64,000 bases of DNA from Phenylobacterium sp. GTDB taxonomy: Bacteria; Pseudomonadota; Alphaproteobacteria; Caulobacterales; Caulobacteraceae. Each line of letters starts with the position of its first letter. The first letter of the stretch is position 1. The position numbers were made by a program, and so were the translations under genes. Of this stretch, positions 34,372 through 42,887 are shown one piece after another. The notes under the pieces are model-generated. The model saw nothing but the letters and a program-made list of their open reading frames with translations. It searched no databases and was not told the DNA's origin. The DNA is taken from contig NZ_JAEUMN010000143.1 in NCBI RefSeq assembly GCF_016793225.1, positions 1 through 64,000 on the forward strand, in the 5' to 3' direction.

Positions 34372-35405
34372 GGGCGGACCAGGATCTTGGCGTGCTGCTC
34401 GGGATCGCTGAGGTCGGCGAACGCCTGGGTGACCCCGTCGAGGCCCACCTCGCCCGTCAGCATGGCGCGCCAGGCGACGCGCCCCCCGGCGATCAGCTGC
34501 AGGGCTTCGGCGAACTCCTCGGCCGTGTAGTAGATGACGAACTGGAGCTGCAGCTCCTTGGTGATCGCAACCATCGGCAGCAGGCTCTCGTCGCCGGCGG
34601 CGATGCCCGTGACCACGATCCGGCTGTCCTTGGGCGCTTCCAGCACGAGGCGGTGCAGCATCCCGGCCGCGCCGGTGTTCTCGAACACCACCACGGGCCG
34701 GCCGGCCGCCTGGTCGGCGGCCAGCGCCAGCACGCTGTCGCGCCGCGGATCGACGGCCACGGTCGCGCCCAGGGCCAGGGCCAGCTCGCGGCGCCGGGGC
34801 GACAGGTCGGCGGCCAGGATCGCCTCGAACCCCCGCGCCCGCAGCACGCCCGCCACCGCCAGGCCGATGGGGCCGCAGCCCACGACGACGCAGGTCTCGT
34901 CGCCCCGCAGAGCCGCCTTGTTGACCGCGTGGACGGCGATGCCGAAGGGCTCGACCAGGGCCGCGGCCTCGTCCGGGACGCTGTCCGGCGCCGGCAGCAG
35001 CAGCGCCTCGGTGAGCTCCATGTACTCCGCGTAGGCGCCCGGCGTCTCGGGACTGGAGCCCACCAGCACGGGCGCGCCGTCGCGCAGCACGAACGGCATG
35101 GAAACGACGCGCGTCCCGGCCGGGAGGGCGCGGGTGGCGCCGGGGCCGAAGTCGACGATCTCGCAGACGAACTCGTGCCCCAGGACCGGCCCCTCGCGCA
35201 GCGTCCGCTCCATGGCCGAGGTGTCGGCGCCGAGTCCCTTCGCCCGGGCGATGATCTCGGGCGCATGGTGGAAGTAGTGCAGGTCCGACCCGCAGATGCC
35301 GCAGGCCCGCACGCGCGCCAGCACATTGCCCGGGCCGGGCTTCGGGATCGGACGGGGCTCCACCTCGAAGCGGCCTTCCCGCATCACGGCCGCCCGCATG
35401 CTCAT
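34359..35405 (-). CDS. Zn-dependent alcohol dehydrogenase
   Basis: 348 residues, medium-chain dehydrogenase: ACGICGSDLHYFHHAP with zinc ligands, GHEFVCEIVDFGPGAT, and the nucleotide-binding VVVGCGPIGLAVAGVL. The four-Cys structural-zinc loop seen in many family members is not obvious. Oxidises an alcohol or reduces an aldehyde with NAD(P). Start ATG at 35403-35405, where ATGA overlaps the cupin stop; an internal ATG at 35399 lacks this coupling. Part of the module A operon 36792-33481. Confidence 0.87.
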   Translation of the reverse strand: MSMRAAVMREGRFEVEPRPIPKPGPGNVLARVRACGICGSDLHYFHHAPEIIARAKGLGADTSAMERTLREGPVLGHEFVCEIVDFGPGATRALPAGTRVVSMPFVLRDGAPVLVGSSPETPGAYAEYMELTEALLLPAPDSVPDEAAALVEPFGIAVHAVNKAALRGDETCVVVGCGPIGLAVAGVLRARGFEAILAADLSPRRRELALALGATVAVDPRRDSVLALAADQAAGRPVVVFENTGAAGMLHRLVLEAPKDSRIVVTGIAAGDESLLPMVAITKELQLQFVIYYTAEEFAEALQLIAGGRVAWRAMLTGEVGLDGVTQAFADLSDPEQHAKILVRPWTD

Positions 35406-35944
35406 TCGCCGACCACGATCAGCTTCGAGCGGTCCAGCCCCATGGCGTCGCAGTATCCGCGATAGAGGTCGAGCGCGGCGCGGGCGTCGATCACCGAGGT
35501 GATCTGGCCCTGCTCGTCGAGATTGAGATTGGCGCCGTAGATGGCGAACCACGTCACCATCCGGCCCGGCATGTCGGCAGGGGTGCAAAGGGTGTGGCGC
35601 GAGCCCGCGGGCTCGAAGAGGTAGGAGCCGGGCCGGTTCACCGCCTCGGGCGTCTCGCGGTAGTACCAGGCGCCCTCCAGGGTCACCGCGAACACCAGGC
35701 CGGTGTGGTAGTGCGTCGGAACCTGATAGCCGGGCGGCAGCCGCGTCTTGGAGATCCAGAGGCCCTGGTTGAGATCGACGTGCAGCAGCTGCAGCGCCGA
35801 TCCGTCGCCCGCCTCCATCCAGGGCATGTCGTCGTCGCCCAGGTGCAGGGTGGGCAGAAGGCCGTCGGCCGGCACCATGGGCCGGGCGGCCAGGGCTTGC
35901 GCGAATTCGGCGAGGCGCGCGTCGCGGGCGGCGGCGTCATCCAT
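35402..35944 (-). CDS. Cupin-fold protein, dihydroxyacetophenone dioxygenase-like
   Basis: 180 residues, one cupin domain: the first metal block PTHYHTGLVFAVTLEGAWYY and the second FEPAGSRHTLCTP. The set resembles the 2,4'-dihydroxyacetophenone dioxygenase family, small Fe-dependent cleavage enzymes. The active metal is expected at the His residues. It overlaps the dehydrogenase gene by 4 bp and starts 14 bp after the PF10118 gene. It may cleave an aromatic ketone in the module A pathway; this is inference. Confidence 0.75.
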   Translation of the reverse strand: MDDAAARDARLAEFAQALAARPMVPADGLLPTLHLGDDDMPWMEAGDGSALQLLHVDLNQGLWISKTRLPPGYQVPTHYHTGLVFAVTLEGAWYYRETPEAVNRPGSYLFEPAGSRHTLCTPADMPGRMVTWFAIYGANLNLDEQGQITSVIDARAALDLYRGYCDAMGLDRSKLIVVGE

Positions 35945-35958
35945 CGGGCGGCTCCGGT

Positions 35959-36792
35959 CTATTGAACGCTGACGGCGCGCGCCGAGAACTCGGCGCGGGC
36001 GGCGGAGAACCCGTCGGGCAGACGCACCCGGCCGGGATCGTACCAGGGCATGAAGGTGCCCAGCAGGCGTGGCAGGTAGTCGCGCTGGTAGGCGGCGGCG
36101 CGCCGCTTGCGGACCCTCGCCCATTCCGGCGTGTCGTACCGCGCCATCGTCTCGGGGTCGGCGGCGATCATCTCGCGGGCGAAGCGGCCGCACCAGGCGA
36201 AGTAGTGGCGCTGGAACCAGAGGCTCATGCGCGAGCGATAGAGATAGTCGCCCACCACCGCCTCGTAGACCTCGAAGCAGACGGACCTGTGCTCGATCTC
36301 CTCGAGGATGTGCCAGTACATCAGGCTGCGGATCGGCTCCTTCATCCAGCCGAACATGCCCAGCTGGATCTGCGTCCGCGCGCCGGCGCAGGTCATGGAC
36401 TCGAAGCCCTCGCCGTAGGCCAGGTTGAACTTCAGCGGCTTCTCGGCGCTCCAGGCGGCGAACTCGGCCTCGACCGCCTTCTCGAGCTCGGCGAGCTTCG
36501 GCCCGGACGGGTGCACGCGGCGGACCACCTCGTTCAGGCGCGCGTGCTGGCGGAAGTGCTGGCCCTCCTGGGCGCAGAAGCGGGTCATGCGGGCGCGGAG
36601 GTCCGCATCCTCGATCAGCGGCGTGGCGGCCTGGATCGTGCGGATGAGGAAGGGCTCCAGGTAGGGCAGCATCATCCATGCCCCCACGAAGAAGTAGGAC
36701 AGCCCCGGGTCGCCCTCGATGAACACGAGATCGACGTCGTCGGAGAACTCGAAGTCCATCCGGCGGATGGGAATCGCTTCGGCGGCGTCCAA
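35959..36792 (-). CDS. PF10118-like metal-dependent hydrolase
   Basis: 277 residues, all-helical: AQEGQHFRQHARLNEVV (metal-like E/H block), MYWHILEEIEHRSVCFEVYE and WFQRHYFAWCGRFAR. This pattern matches the PF10118 family of predicted metal-dependent hydrolases, whose E-x2-H arrangement resembles diiron proteins. First gene of the module A operon on this strand; operator A1 lies 36 bp upstream. Substrate unknown. Confidence 0.78.
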   Translation of the reverse strand: MDAAEAIPIRRMDFEFSDDVDLVFIEGDPGLSYFFVGAWMMLPYLEPFLIRTIQAATPLIEDADLRARMTRFCAQEGQHFRQHARLNEVVRRVHPSGPKLAELEKAVEAEFAAWSAEKPLKFNLAYGEGFESMTCAGARTQIQLGMFGWMKEPIRSLMYWHILEEIEHRSVCFEVYEAVVGDYLYRSRMSLWFQRHYFAWCGRFAREMIAADPETMARYDTPEWARVRKRRAAAYQRDYLPRLLGTFMPWYDPGRVRLPDGFSAARAEFSARAVSVQ

Positions 36793-36827
36793 GGCGCGCT
36801 CCTCCTGCCTAGGACCGAAAGAGAACC

Positions 36828-36845
36828 ACTGAACATTTGATTAGT
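36828..36845. promoter_or_regulatory. Module A operator, site A1
   Basis: ACTGAACATTTGATTAGT (36828-36845), an imperfect 18-bp palindrome in the divergent promoter between the PF10118 gene (start 36792) and the MFS gene (start 36908). One of four sites with consensus ACTRAACANTTGNTCAGT. Confidence 0.75.
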
Positions 36846-36907
36846 CTACCCTCTTTGCGTACGGTATCCGCCTGTTCAGCGACGCAAGATCGCGGGGAGA
36901 CGCAGGG

Positions 36908-38203
36908 ATGGCGACGGGCGAGCCGGCGATGGTTCAGGGCGCGGCGACCGCGCCGACCGGCCCGGCCGTCAGTTCCGGCGCCTGGTGGGCCCTCGCGGTC
37001 CTGACCGCCGTCTCGTTCTTCAACTACATGGACCGCATGGTCCTGGCGGTGCTGCTGGAGCCGATCAAGGCCGAGCTCGGCCTGTCGGACAGCCAGCTCG
37101 GCCTGCTCTCGGGCCTCGCCTTCGCCGCCTTCTACGCCACGCTCGGCATTCCGCTGGCCCGGCTGGCGGACCGCACCTCGCGGGTTCGGCTGCTGGCGGT
37201 CTGCGTCGCGACCTGGAGCCTGATGACCGCCGCCACCGGCCTCGCGCGCAGTTTCGGCGGCCTGTTCCTGGCCCGCGTGGGCGTCGGCGTCGGCGAGGCC
37301 GGCTGCGTGCCCGCCGCCCACTCCCTGATCGGCGACTACATGCCCGGGCCCCGGCGCGCGCTGGGCATCTCCGTCTTCCAGGCGGGGGGGCTTGCGGGGC
37401 TCAGCGGGGGCCTGATCCTGACCGGGCTCCTCGCGGACCAGCTGGGCTGGCGCGCCGCCCTGTTCGCCGTGGGGCTGGCCGGCGTCCCCCTCGCCCTCAT
37501 CATCGCCTTGACCCTGCGCGAGCCGGCGCGTCAGGGCCACGACGCGCCCGCGTCCACCGAGCCCGCCGGCGCGGCCCTGCGGGCCCTCCTCGGCCGTCCG
37601 GCCCTGCGCCACCTGGTCCTCGCCCTCTCGGTCGGCGCGTTCGCCACCTACGGCCTGACGCAGTGGATCCCGGCCTTCTTCATCCGCGTCCATGGCCTCT
37701 CCCTGACGCAGATCGGCCTGTGGTCCGGCACGGCCAGCGGCGTGGGCGGGATCCTCGGGGTCATGCTCGGCGGATGGCTGGCCACGCGCCTGATCCCACG
37801 CGACCCGCGCTGGGAGCTCTGGCTGCCGGCCATCGCCTACGGCGGCTCCGCGCCGCTCTACGCCGCCGTGTTCCTGGCCCCGTCGCCGTTCCTGGCCATC
37901 GGCATCAAGCTGGCGGCGACCTTCCTGGCGGCCTCGGGCGGCGGCGTCGCCCTGTCGGCCATTCAGTCCTTCGCCGAACCGCACCGGCGCGCCACGGCCG
38001 TCTCGCTGACCCTCTTCCTGTCCTCCCTGCTGGGCCTGGGTCTCGGCCCCTGGCTGGTGGGCGTGGCCAGCGACGCCCTCGCGCCCGCCCTTGGCCGGGA
38101 GAGCCTGCGCTACGCCCTGCTGATCTCGACCGCCGCCCTGCTGTGGGCGGGACTGCACTTCCTCCTGTCGGCGCGAAGGGCCCTTCGCGACCGACTGCCC
38201 TGA
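36908..38203 (+). CDS. MFS transporter, spinster-like
   Basis: 431 residues, twelve helices expected. N-terminal FNYMDRMVLAVLLEPIKAEL then GLLSGLAFAAFYATLGIPLA, a conserved loop ARLADRTSRVRLL, and RVGVGVGEAGCVPAAHSLIG. The wording closely resembles the module B transporter at 58263. Likely exchanges the module's organic acid or intermediate across the inner membrane. Its stop lies in a triple 13-bp repeat. Confidence 0.9.
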   Translation: MATGEPAMVQGAATAPTGPAVSSGAWWALAVLTAVSFFNYMDRMVLAVLLEPIKAELGLSDSQLGLLSGLAFAAFYATLGIPLARLADRTSRVRLLAVCVATWSLMTAATGLARSFGGLFLARVGVGVGEAGCVPAAHSLIGDYMPGPRRALGISVFQAGGLAGLSGGLILTGLLADQLGWRAALFAVGLAGVPLALIIALTLREPARQGHDAPASTEPAGAALRALLGRPALRHLVLALSVGAFATYGLTQWIPAFFIRVHGLSLTQIGLWSGTASGVGGILGVMLGGWLATRLIPRDPRWELWLPAIAYGGSAPLYAAVFLAPSPFLAIGIKLAATFLAASGGGVALSAIQSFAEPHRRATAVSLTLFLSSLLGLGLGPWLVGVASDALAPALGRESLRYALLISTAALLWAGLHFLLSARRALRDRLP

Positions 38204-38233
38204 AATCCTGCCCTGACCTCCTGCCCTGACATC
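38195..38233. repeat. Triple 13-bp direct repeat at the MFS/aldolase junction
   Basis: CTGCCCTGA recurs at 38195-38203, 38208-38216 and 38221-38229 with 13-bp spacing. The first copy contains the MFS stop codon. The repeat lies directly before the class II aldolase ATG (38247) and may be a slippage product or a regulatory element. Confidence 0.6.
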
Positions 38234-38246
38234 GGAGCCGATCGCC

Positions 38247-38993
38247 ATGGCCTACGACCTGCCTGTCCAGACCGAAGCCGAAGTCCGCCGGGACCTCGCG
38301 GCCGTCTACCGCCTCGTGGCGCTGGAAGGCTGGGACGACCTGATCTTCACCCACATCTCGGCGCGGGTCCCCGGCCCCGAGCACCACTTCCTGATCAACC
38401 CCTTCGGCCTGCGCTTCGATGAGGTGACGGCGTCGAACCTCGTGAAGGTGGACATCGAGGGCAATCCGGTGGGCCCGTCGGCGCACCTGGTGAACCCGGC
38501 CGGCTTCGTGATCCACTCGGCCCTGCACATGGCGCGCGAGGACGCCCAATGCGTGATCCACCTGCACACCGACGACGGGGTCGCCGTGGCGGCGCAGGAG
38601 GACGGGCTCCTGCCCCTGTCGCAGCACGCCATGATGGTGCGCGACGAAGTCGCCTATCATGACTACGAGGGCATCGCCTTCGACCTCGACGAGCGCGAGC
38701 GGCTGGCCGCCGACCTGGGCGACCGGCGCCTGATGCTCCTGCGCAACCACGGCACGCTGTCGGTGGGGCCGAGCTGCGCCTCGGCGTGGCTGGCGATCTA
38801 CTTCCTGGAGCGGGCCTGCACCATGCAGGTGCGCGCCCAGTCCACCGGCGCCCGGCTGGTCCAGCCCCGCCAGGGCGTGCCCGAGAAGGTGACGGACCAG
38901 TCGCGCTCGCTGTTCGACGGCTCGGCCGGCGCCTTCACCTGGCCGGCCCTGCTGCGGAAGCTCGACGCGGAGTCGCCGGGCTACGCGGACTAG
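38247..38993 (+). CDS. Class II aldolase/adducin family protein
   Basis: 248 residues, one aldolase II domain: DLIFTHISARVPGPEHHFLI, metal-binding HLHTDDG and RNHGTLSVGPSCASAWLAIY. Zn-dependent aldolases cleave or form carbon-carbon bonds next to a hydroxyl, and some members are decarboxylases or ring-opening enzymes. Follows the MFS gene on the same strand by 43 bp, so probably same operon. Confidence 0.88.
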   Translation: MAYDLPVQTEAEVRRDLAAVYRLVALEGWDDLIFTHISARVPGPEHHFLINPFGLRFDEVTASNLVKVDIEGNPVGPSAHLVNPAGFVIHSALHMAREDAQCVIHLHTDDGVAVAAQEDGLLPLSQHAMMVRDEVAYHDYEGIAFDLDERERLAADLGDRRLMLLRNHGTLSVGPSCASAWLAIYFLERACTMQVRAQSTGARLVQPRQGVPEKVTDQSRSLFDGSAGAFTWPALLRKLDAESPGYAD

Positions 38994-39013
38994 GTCCGAG
39001 GCCCGCCATTTCA

Positions 39014-39063
39014 GCTTCCGACCGTCCCGGCGAATGCCGGGACCCAGATCCACGTGCGGGATC
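39014..39063. repeat. 50-bp dispersed repeat R2, copy 2
   Basis: Identical over 50 bp to 33305-33354 and followed by partly similar sequence (GGAGGGGCTCC versus GGAAGGGCTCC). It sits between the convergent aldolase and phytanoyl-type dioxygenase genes. Confidence 0.8.
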
Positions 39064-39086
39064 CTGGTTGGAGGGGCTCCCGACCG

Positions 39087-39947
39087 CTAGCCCAGCTTCT
39101 CCTGCTGGACCGAGAAGATCGAGCTGTACTCGCCCGCGCCCCAGTCGGGCGGCATCGGACAGGGATCCGCGTCGAAGCGGGCGTAGGCCGGGGGGCCGCC
39201 CCGCACGATCACATTGGCGAACTTCACCGGGTCCATGATGCGCGTCAGGGGGATGGCGTCGCAGGGCGCGTAGGTGTGCAGCAGCAGCGGCCGCATCCGC
39301 GGCGACAGGTTGGCCCGCGACCCGTGGACGACGCGGCAGTTGTGGACGGTCACGGTCCCGCGGGGACCGGCCAGCCAGCGCAGCGCCGACGCATCCAGGC
39401 GCGCGGCCTCGGCGTCGGACAGCGCGCCCGTCCATGCGCCCTGGTCGTCCCGCAGCCGGCTGAGCGGGCCGCGGTGGCTGCCGGCGAAGACGCCCATGGG
39501 CGCCATGTCGTCGTCGACGTCGGTGAGATAGACGCCGATGGTCAGCGGCCCGTAGTTCGAATGCGGCCAGAACTGGATGTCCTGGTGCCAGCGGATCTCC
39601 TCGCCGCCGCCGGCCGACTTGAAGTTCAGCTTCGAGTGATGGAAGCGCACGTCGGGGCCCAGGAGGTCCTCGGCGAGGTCGACGATAGGTCCGGTCAGGC
39701 CGAACGCCTCGAACACCGGATGGAAGGCGACCGTCTGCGGGATCCGCCGCAGCATCGGATGCTCCGGGGTATGGCCGGGCCCGAGCAGGATATCCGCCGT
39801 GCTCTGCGACAGGGTCCGGCTGCGCTCGACGAAGGCGTCGGCCACCGCCGCGAGCCGGTCGACCCAGTCCGGATCCAGCCAGCCTTCCAGGCAAAGATAG
39901 CCCTCGCGGGCGTAGCGCGCCTTCTCGTCGGGCGTGAGACGTCGCAT
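39087..39947 (-). CDS. Phytanoyl-CoA dioxygenase family protein
   Basis: 286 residues: non-haem Fe(II)/2-oxoglutarate dioxygenase with the PhyH pattern. Metal ligands likely His and Asp in WHQDIQFW and a late His in NCRVVHGSRAN; Arg in the SPRMRPLLLH segment for 2-oxoglutarate. Hydroxylates an acyl-CoA or small substrate. GGAGG lies before ATG 39945-39947. Divergent from the enoyl-CoA hydratase with operator A2 in the gap. Confidence 0.87.
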   Translation of the reverse strand: MRRLTPDEKARYAREGYLCLEGWLDPDWVDRLAAVADAFVERSRTLSQSTADILLGPGHTPEHPMLRRIPQTVAFHPVFEAFGLTGPIVDLAEDLLGPDVRFHHSKLNFKSAGGGEEIRWHQDIQFWPHSNYGPLTIGVYLTDVDDDMAPMGVFAGSHRGPLSRLRDDQGAWTGALSDAEAARLDASALRWLAGPRGTVTVHNCRVVHGSRANLSPRMRPLLLHTYAPCDAIPLTRIMDPVKFANVIVRGGPPAYARFDADPCPMPPDWGAGEYSSIFSVQQEKLG

Positions 39948-39966
39948 CCTGGGCCTCCGCTTATCG

Positions 39967-39984
39967 ACTAAACATTTGCTCAGT
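39967..39984. promoter_or_regulatory. Module A operator, site A2
   Basis: ACTAAACATTTGCTCAGT (39967-39984), the second site of the ACTRAACANTTGNTCAGT set. It lies 20 bp from the PhyH start (39947) and 52 bp from the enoyl-CoA hydratase start (40036), so it can control both. Confidence 0.78.
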
Positions 39985-40035
39985 CCGCGTCCGTCGTCTA
40001 GCCTCGCGGACCAGGAAATTGGGAGAGAGACGCGC

Positions 40036-40821
40036 GTGGCCCTCGTTGAACTGACCCGCGACGGACACGTCGCGACCGTGACCATCAACCGCGCCGAGCG
40101 CCGCAACGCCGTGACGCTGGAGATGATGCAGGATCTCGAGCGGATCAGCCGCGAGTTCCTCCACGACGAGGCGACCCGCGTCGTGATCGTGCGCGCCGAG
40201 GGCCGGGACTTCTCGGTCGGCGCGGACCTCTCCAACCCGCCCAGCCAGCGGGCCCAGGCCTCGATCCTGATGCGCCGCCGCGGGGCCGAGTTCGGCGCGC
40301 AGCTCATGCGCTCGATGCAGGAGATCCCGCAGCCGACGATCTGCGCGGTCCAGGGCATCGCCACGGGCGCGGGGGCCTGCATCACCTCGGCCTGCGACTT
40401 CCGCATCGGCGCCGACAACGCCCGGATCGGCTACGGCGAGGTCAAGCTCGGCATCAACCTGATGTGGAACGCCGTGCCGATCTGCCTGCACCTCATCGGG
40501 CCGGCGCGGGCCAAGCAGATGATCATGACGGGCAAGCTGTTCGAGGCCGCGACGCTCGAACGGTGGGGCTTCCTCGACGAGGTCGTGCCGCTCGCCGACC
40601 TCGACGCCGCCGCCCGCGAGATGGCCGAGACCTACGCGGCCCTGCCGCCGAACTCGGTGCAGATGATCAAGAAGAGCATCAACAGCCTCTCGGGCGCGCT
40701 GGACCGGGCGGTGATGCACATGGACGCGGACCAGTGGCTGCTGTCCAGCCTCACCGAGGACTACAAGGAGGCGGTCGGCGCCTTCTTCGAGAAGCGCAAG
40801 CCGAGCTTCACCGGCAACTAG
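40036..40821 (+). CDS. Enoyl-CoA hydratase/isomerase family protein
   Basis: 261 residues, crotonase fold: NRAERRNAVTLEMMQDL, oxyanion-hole residues VGADLSNPP and GIATGAGACITSACDFRIG, then NLMWNAVPICLHLIGPARA and EAVGAFFEKRKPSF. Likely hydrates or isomerises an enoyl-CoA in module A. GGGAGAGAG precedes the GTG at 40036. Its stop shares the CTAG tetranucleotide with the stop of the opposite-strand CoA transferase (40818-40821). Confidence 0.9.
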   Translation: MALVELTRDGHVATVTINRAERRNAVTLEMMQDLERISREFLHDEATRVVIVRAEGRDFSVGADLSNPPSQRAQASILMRRRGAEFGAQLMRSMQEIPQPTICAVQGIATGAGACITSACDFRIGADNARIGYGEVKLGINLMWNAVPICLHLIGPARAKQMIMTGKLFEAATLERWGFLDEVVPLADLDAAAREMAETYAALPPNSVQMIKKSINSLSGALDRAVMHMDADQWLLSSLTEDYKEAVGAFFEKRKPSFTGN

Positions 40822-42884
40822 CCGCCCAGGCGGCGCAGGACCTCGTCGGTGTGCTCCCCCAGGCGGGGCGGCGGGGTCGGCTCGGGCAGCCGGGACCGGT
40901 CGAACCGCCAGAACCGGCCGGGATGCTTCGCCCGTCCCTGGCCGTCGGTGTCCAGCGTGATGAACCACCCGCGCGCCTCGAGCTGCGGCTCCTCGAGGGC
41001 CTGAAGCGTGGACAGGACAGGCGTGCGGCGCTCGCCCACGGCCACCTGCCAGGCGTCGACGCCGGACGCCGCCTCCATGCGGGCGGCCGGCTCGGGCCAC
41101 GCCACTGTTGCGCATCCCCGGGCCTCCAGGCTGCGGGCGAGCAGGGCGTCGCCGATGTAGCCGCAGGCGGCCTCCAGCATCGAGCCCTCGACGTGCCCGC
41201 CCTCGTCGGTCGCGAGGCTCCGGTAGAGCGCCACCAGCGTGCAGCCCGCCATCTGGAGCCCGCAGATGGGATCGGCCGGGTAGCCGCCCATCAGCGTCGG
41301 CCGGCCGCGGTGGTCCAGGTTGAGCGCGTCCCAGCCCGCGAGGCCCTCGATCGAGGAGCCGTTGGCCTTGAAATCGGCGTGGGGCCCCTCGGCGCCGAAG
41401 CCGCTGAACGACGTCACCACGAGCCGGGGATTCTCCGTGCGCAGCCGCGCGGGCTCCAGGCCCAGGCGCGCGAGGACCCGGGGCGTGAAGTTCTCGATGA
41501 CGACATCCGAGCCGCGCGCGAGGCGGAGCAGATCGCGGGCGCCCTCGGGCGATCCCAGGTCGAGGGTCAGGCCGAGCTTGTTGCGGTTGGCGGCGTTGAA
41601 GTAGCAGCTGGTGTCCAGCGGACGCGGTCCGGCGGGTTCGGCCTGTCCCAGATGCCGCCAGATGTCCGGGCGCGCGGGCCCCTCCACCTTGATCACCTCG
41701 GCGCCCAGGTCGGCCAGCATGATCCCGCAGATCGGCCCGATCCAGGCCTGGGTCAGGTCCAGCACCCGCAGGCCTTCGAGCGGCGCCGGCCCGCCCGCAT
41801 CGCCCGCCCGGTCGCTGCGCGGCGCCCACGCGGGCGGGGCCTCGCGGGCCGCCGGGGCCGGCGGCGCCGCGCCGTCGAGGCGCGCCGGCGACAGCGGGAT
41901 CCGCCCCTCTCCCAGCGCCGTCGCCTGGGGCGAGAAGGCGCGCAGGTCCTCCAGCTGGCGGTCGGCGAGGACGTCGTCGAGGGACTGGACCTTGCCGCAG
42001 ACCACGCCGCGAACCTGAAGCCCCAGGAACACCTCCTCCATGGAAAGCCGCGAGGCGTAGGGCGCCAGGGCCGCGGCCACCCGGTCGACCCCCGCACCGA
42101 GCACCCGCGCCTCCGGAATCTCGATCACAACGTCGTCGGGCACACACAGAACCTCGCGGTAGGCCTCGAGGTGGACGCCGATCGCCGGGGCGACGGCGAC
42201 ATGGCCGTCCCGGCACGGAAGCAGCCGCGCGCCCTCGGGCGTGCCGCCGTTGCGGACCGTGGCGTGGCCCTGCTGCTGCTCGCGCACGAAGGGGACGAGG
42301 CCGGCGATCGTCTCCAGTCCCGAGACCTCCACGAGCTCCCCGCACCCCCAACGCCTCTGGCGGATGAGGCCGCCCATCGCGCCCACGAAGGCGTTGGCGC
42401 CGATCGCGTAGTCGAGCAGCCGCGCCGGCGCGGGAAGCGGGGGTCCGTCCGCCGGACCGTTGAGGCTGAGGTAGCCGCTCAGCGCCTCCAGCTCGGCGAT
42501 GCACGCGTCCTGCCCCGCTCGCGGCCCCGAGAGGCCGAAGGGCGAGATGGACACGAAGACCACGCCAGGCCGCCGCGCGGCGAGGTCGTCCCATCCGGCC
42601 GCGCCGGGCGGCTCGAAGCCGCCGATCACGACGTCGGCGGCGTCCAGGAGACCGCGCCCGCTGTCGGTGAGCCGGCGCTTGCCGGTCTGGAGGTAGGCTT
42701 CCGCGGCCGAGGCGGCGCGTCCGTCGCGCCGGATCGTCGGCCCCGCCGCCGCCACGACCGCGGCCTGCTCGGCCGATACGGCCACCTCGGCGCCCCAGAG
42801 CGCGAGCTGCCGGCCGCAGAAGGCTGCGGACAGGCCGCCGCCGAGCTCCAGGACCCGGACCCCCGCAAGTGGAAGCCGGTCCAT
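40818..42884 (-). CDS. Two-domain CaiB/BaiF-type CoA transferase
   Basis: 688 residues, about twice the usual 380-410. Two CaiB/BaiF-like halves are visible: the first opens GVRVLELGGGLSAAFCGRQL and the second GLRVLDLTQAWIGPICGIML at about residue 368, with AEVIKVEGPARPDIWR following. Catalytic Asp in the family lies in a DFK-like segment; the second half has NADFKANGSSIEGL-type wording (HADFKANGSSIEG). Transfers CoA between carboxylates. Starts 4 bp after the TauD-type gene stop; same operon as TonB receptor 46090-43955. Confidence 0.88.
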   Translation of the reverse strand: MDRLPLAGVRVLELGGGLSAAFCGRQLALWGAEVAVSAEQAAVVAAAGPTIRRDGRAASAAEAYLQTGKRRLTDSGRGLLDAADVVIGGFEPPGAAGWDDLAARRPGVVFVSISPFGLSGPRAGQDACIAELEALSGYLSLNGPADGPPLPAPARLLDYAIGANAFVGAMGGLIRQRRWGCGELVEVSGLETIAGLVPFVREQQQGHATVRNGGTPEGARLLPCRDGHVAVAPAIGVHLEAYREVLCVPDDVVIEIPEARVLGAGVDRVAAALAPYASRLSMEEVFLGLQVRGVVCGKVQSLDDVLADRQLEDLRAFSPQATALGEGRIPLSPARLDGAAPPAPAAREAPPAWAPRSDRAGDAGGPAPLEGLRVLDLTQAWIGPICGIMLADLGAEVIKVEGPARPDIWRHLGQAEPAGPRPLDTSCYFNAANRNKLGLTLDLGSPEGARDLLRLARGSDVVIENFTPRVLARLGLEPARLRTENPRLVVTSFSGFGAEGPHADFKANGSSIEGLAGWDALNLDHRGRPTLMGGYPADPICGLQMAGCTLVALYRSLATDEGGHVEGSMLEAACGYIGDALLARSLEARGCATVAWPEPAARMEAASGVDAWQVAVGERRTPVLSTLQALEEPQLEARGWFITLDTDGQGRAKHPGRFWRFDRSRLPEPTPPPRLGEHTDEVLRRLGG

Positions 42885-42887
42885 CCG

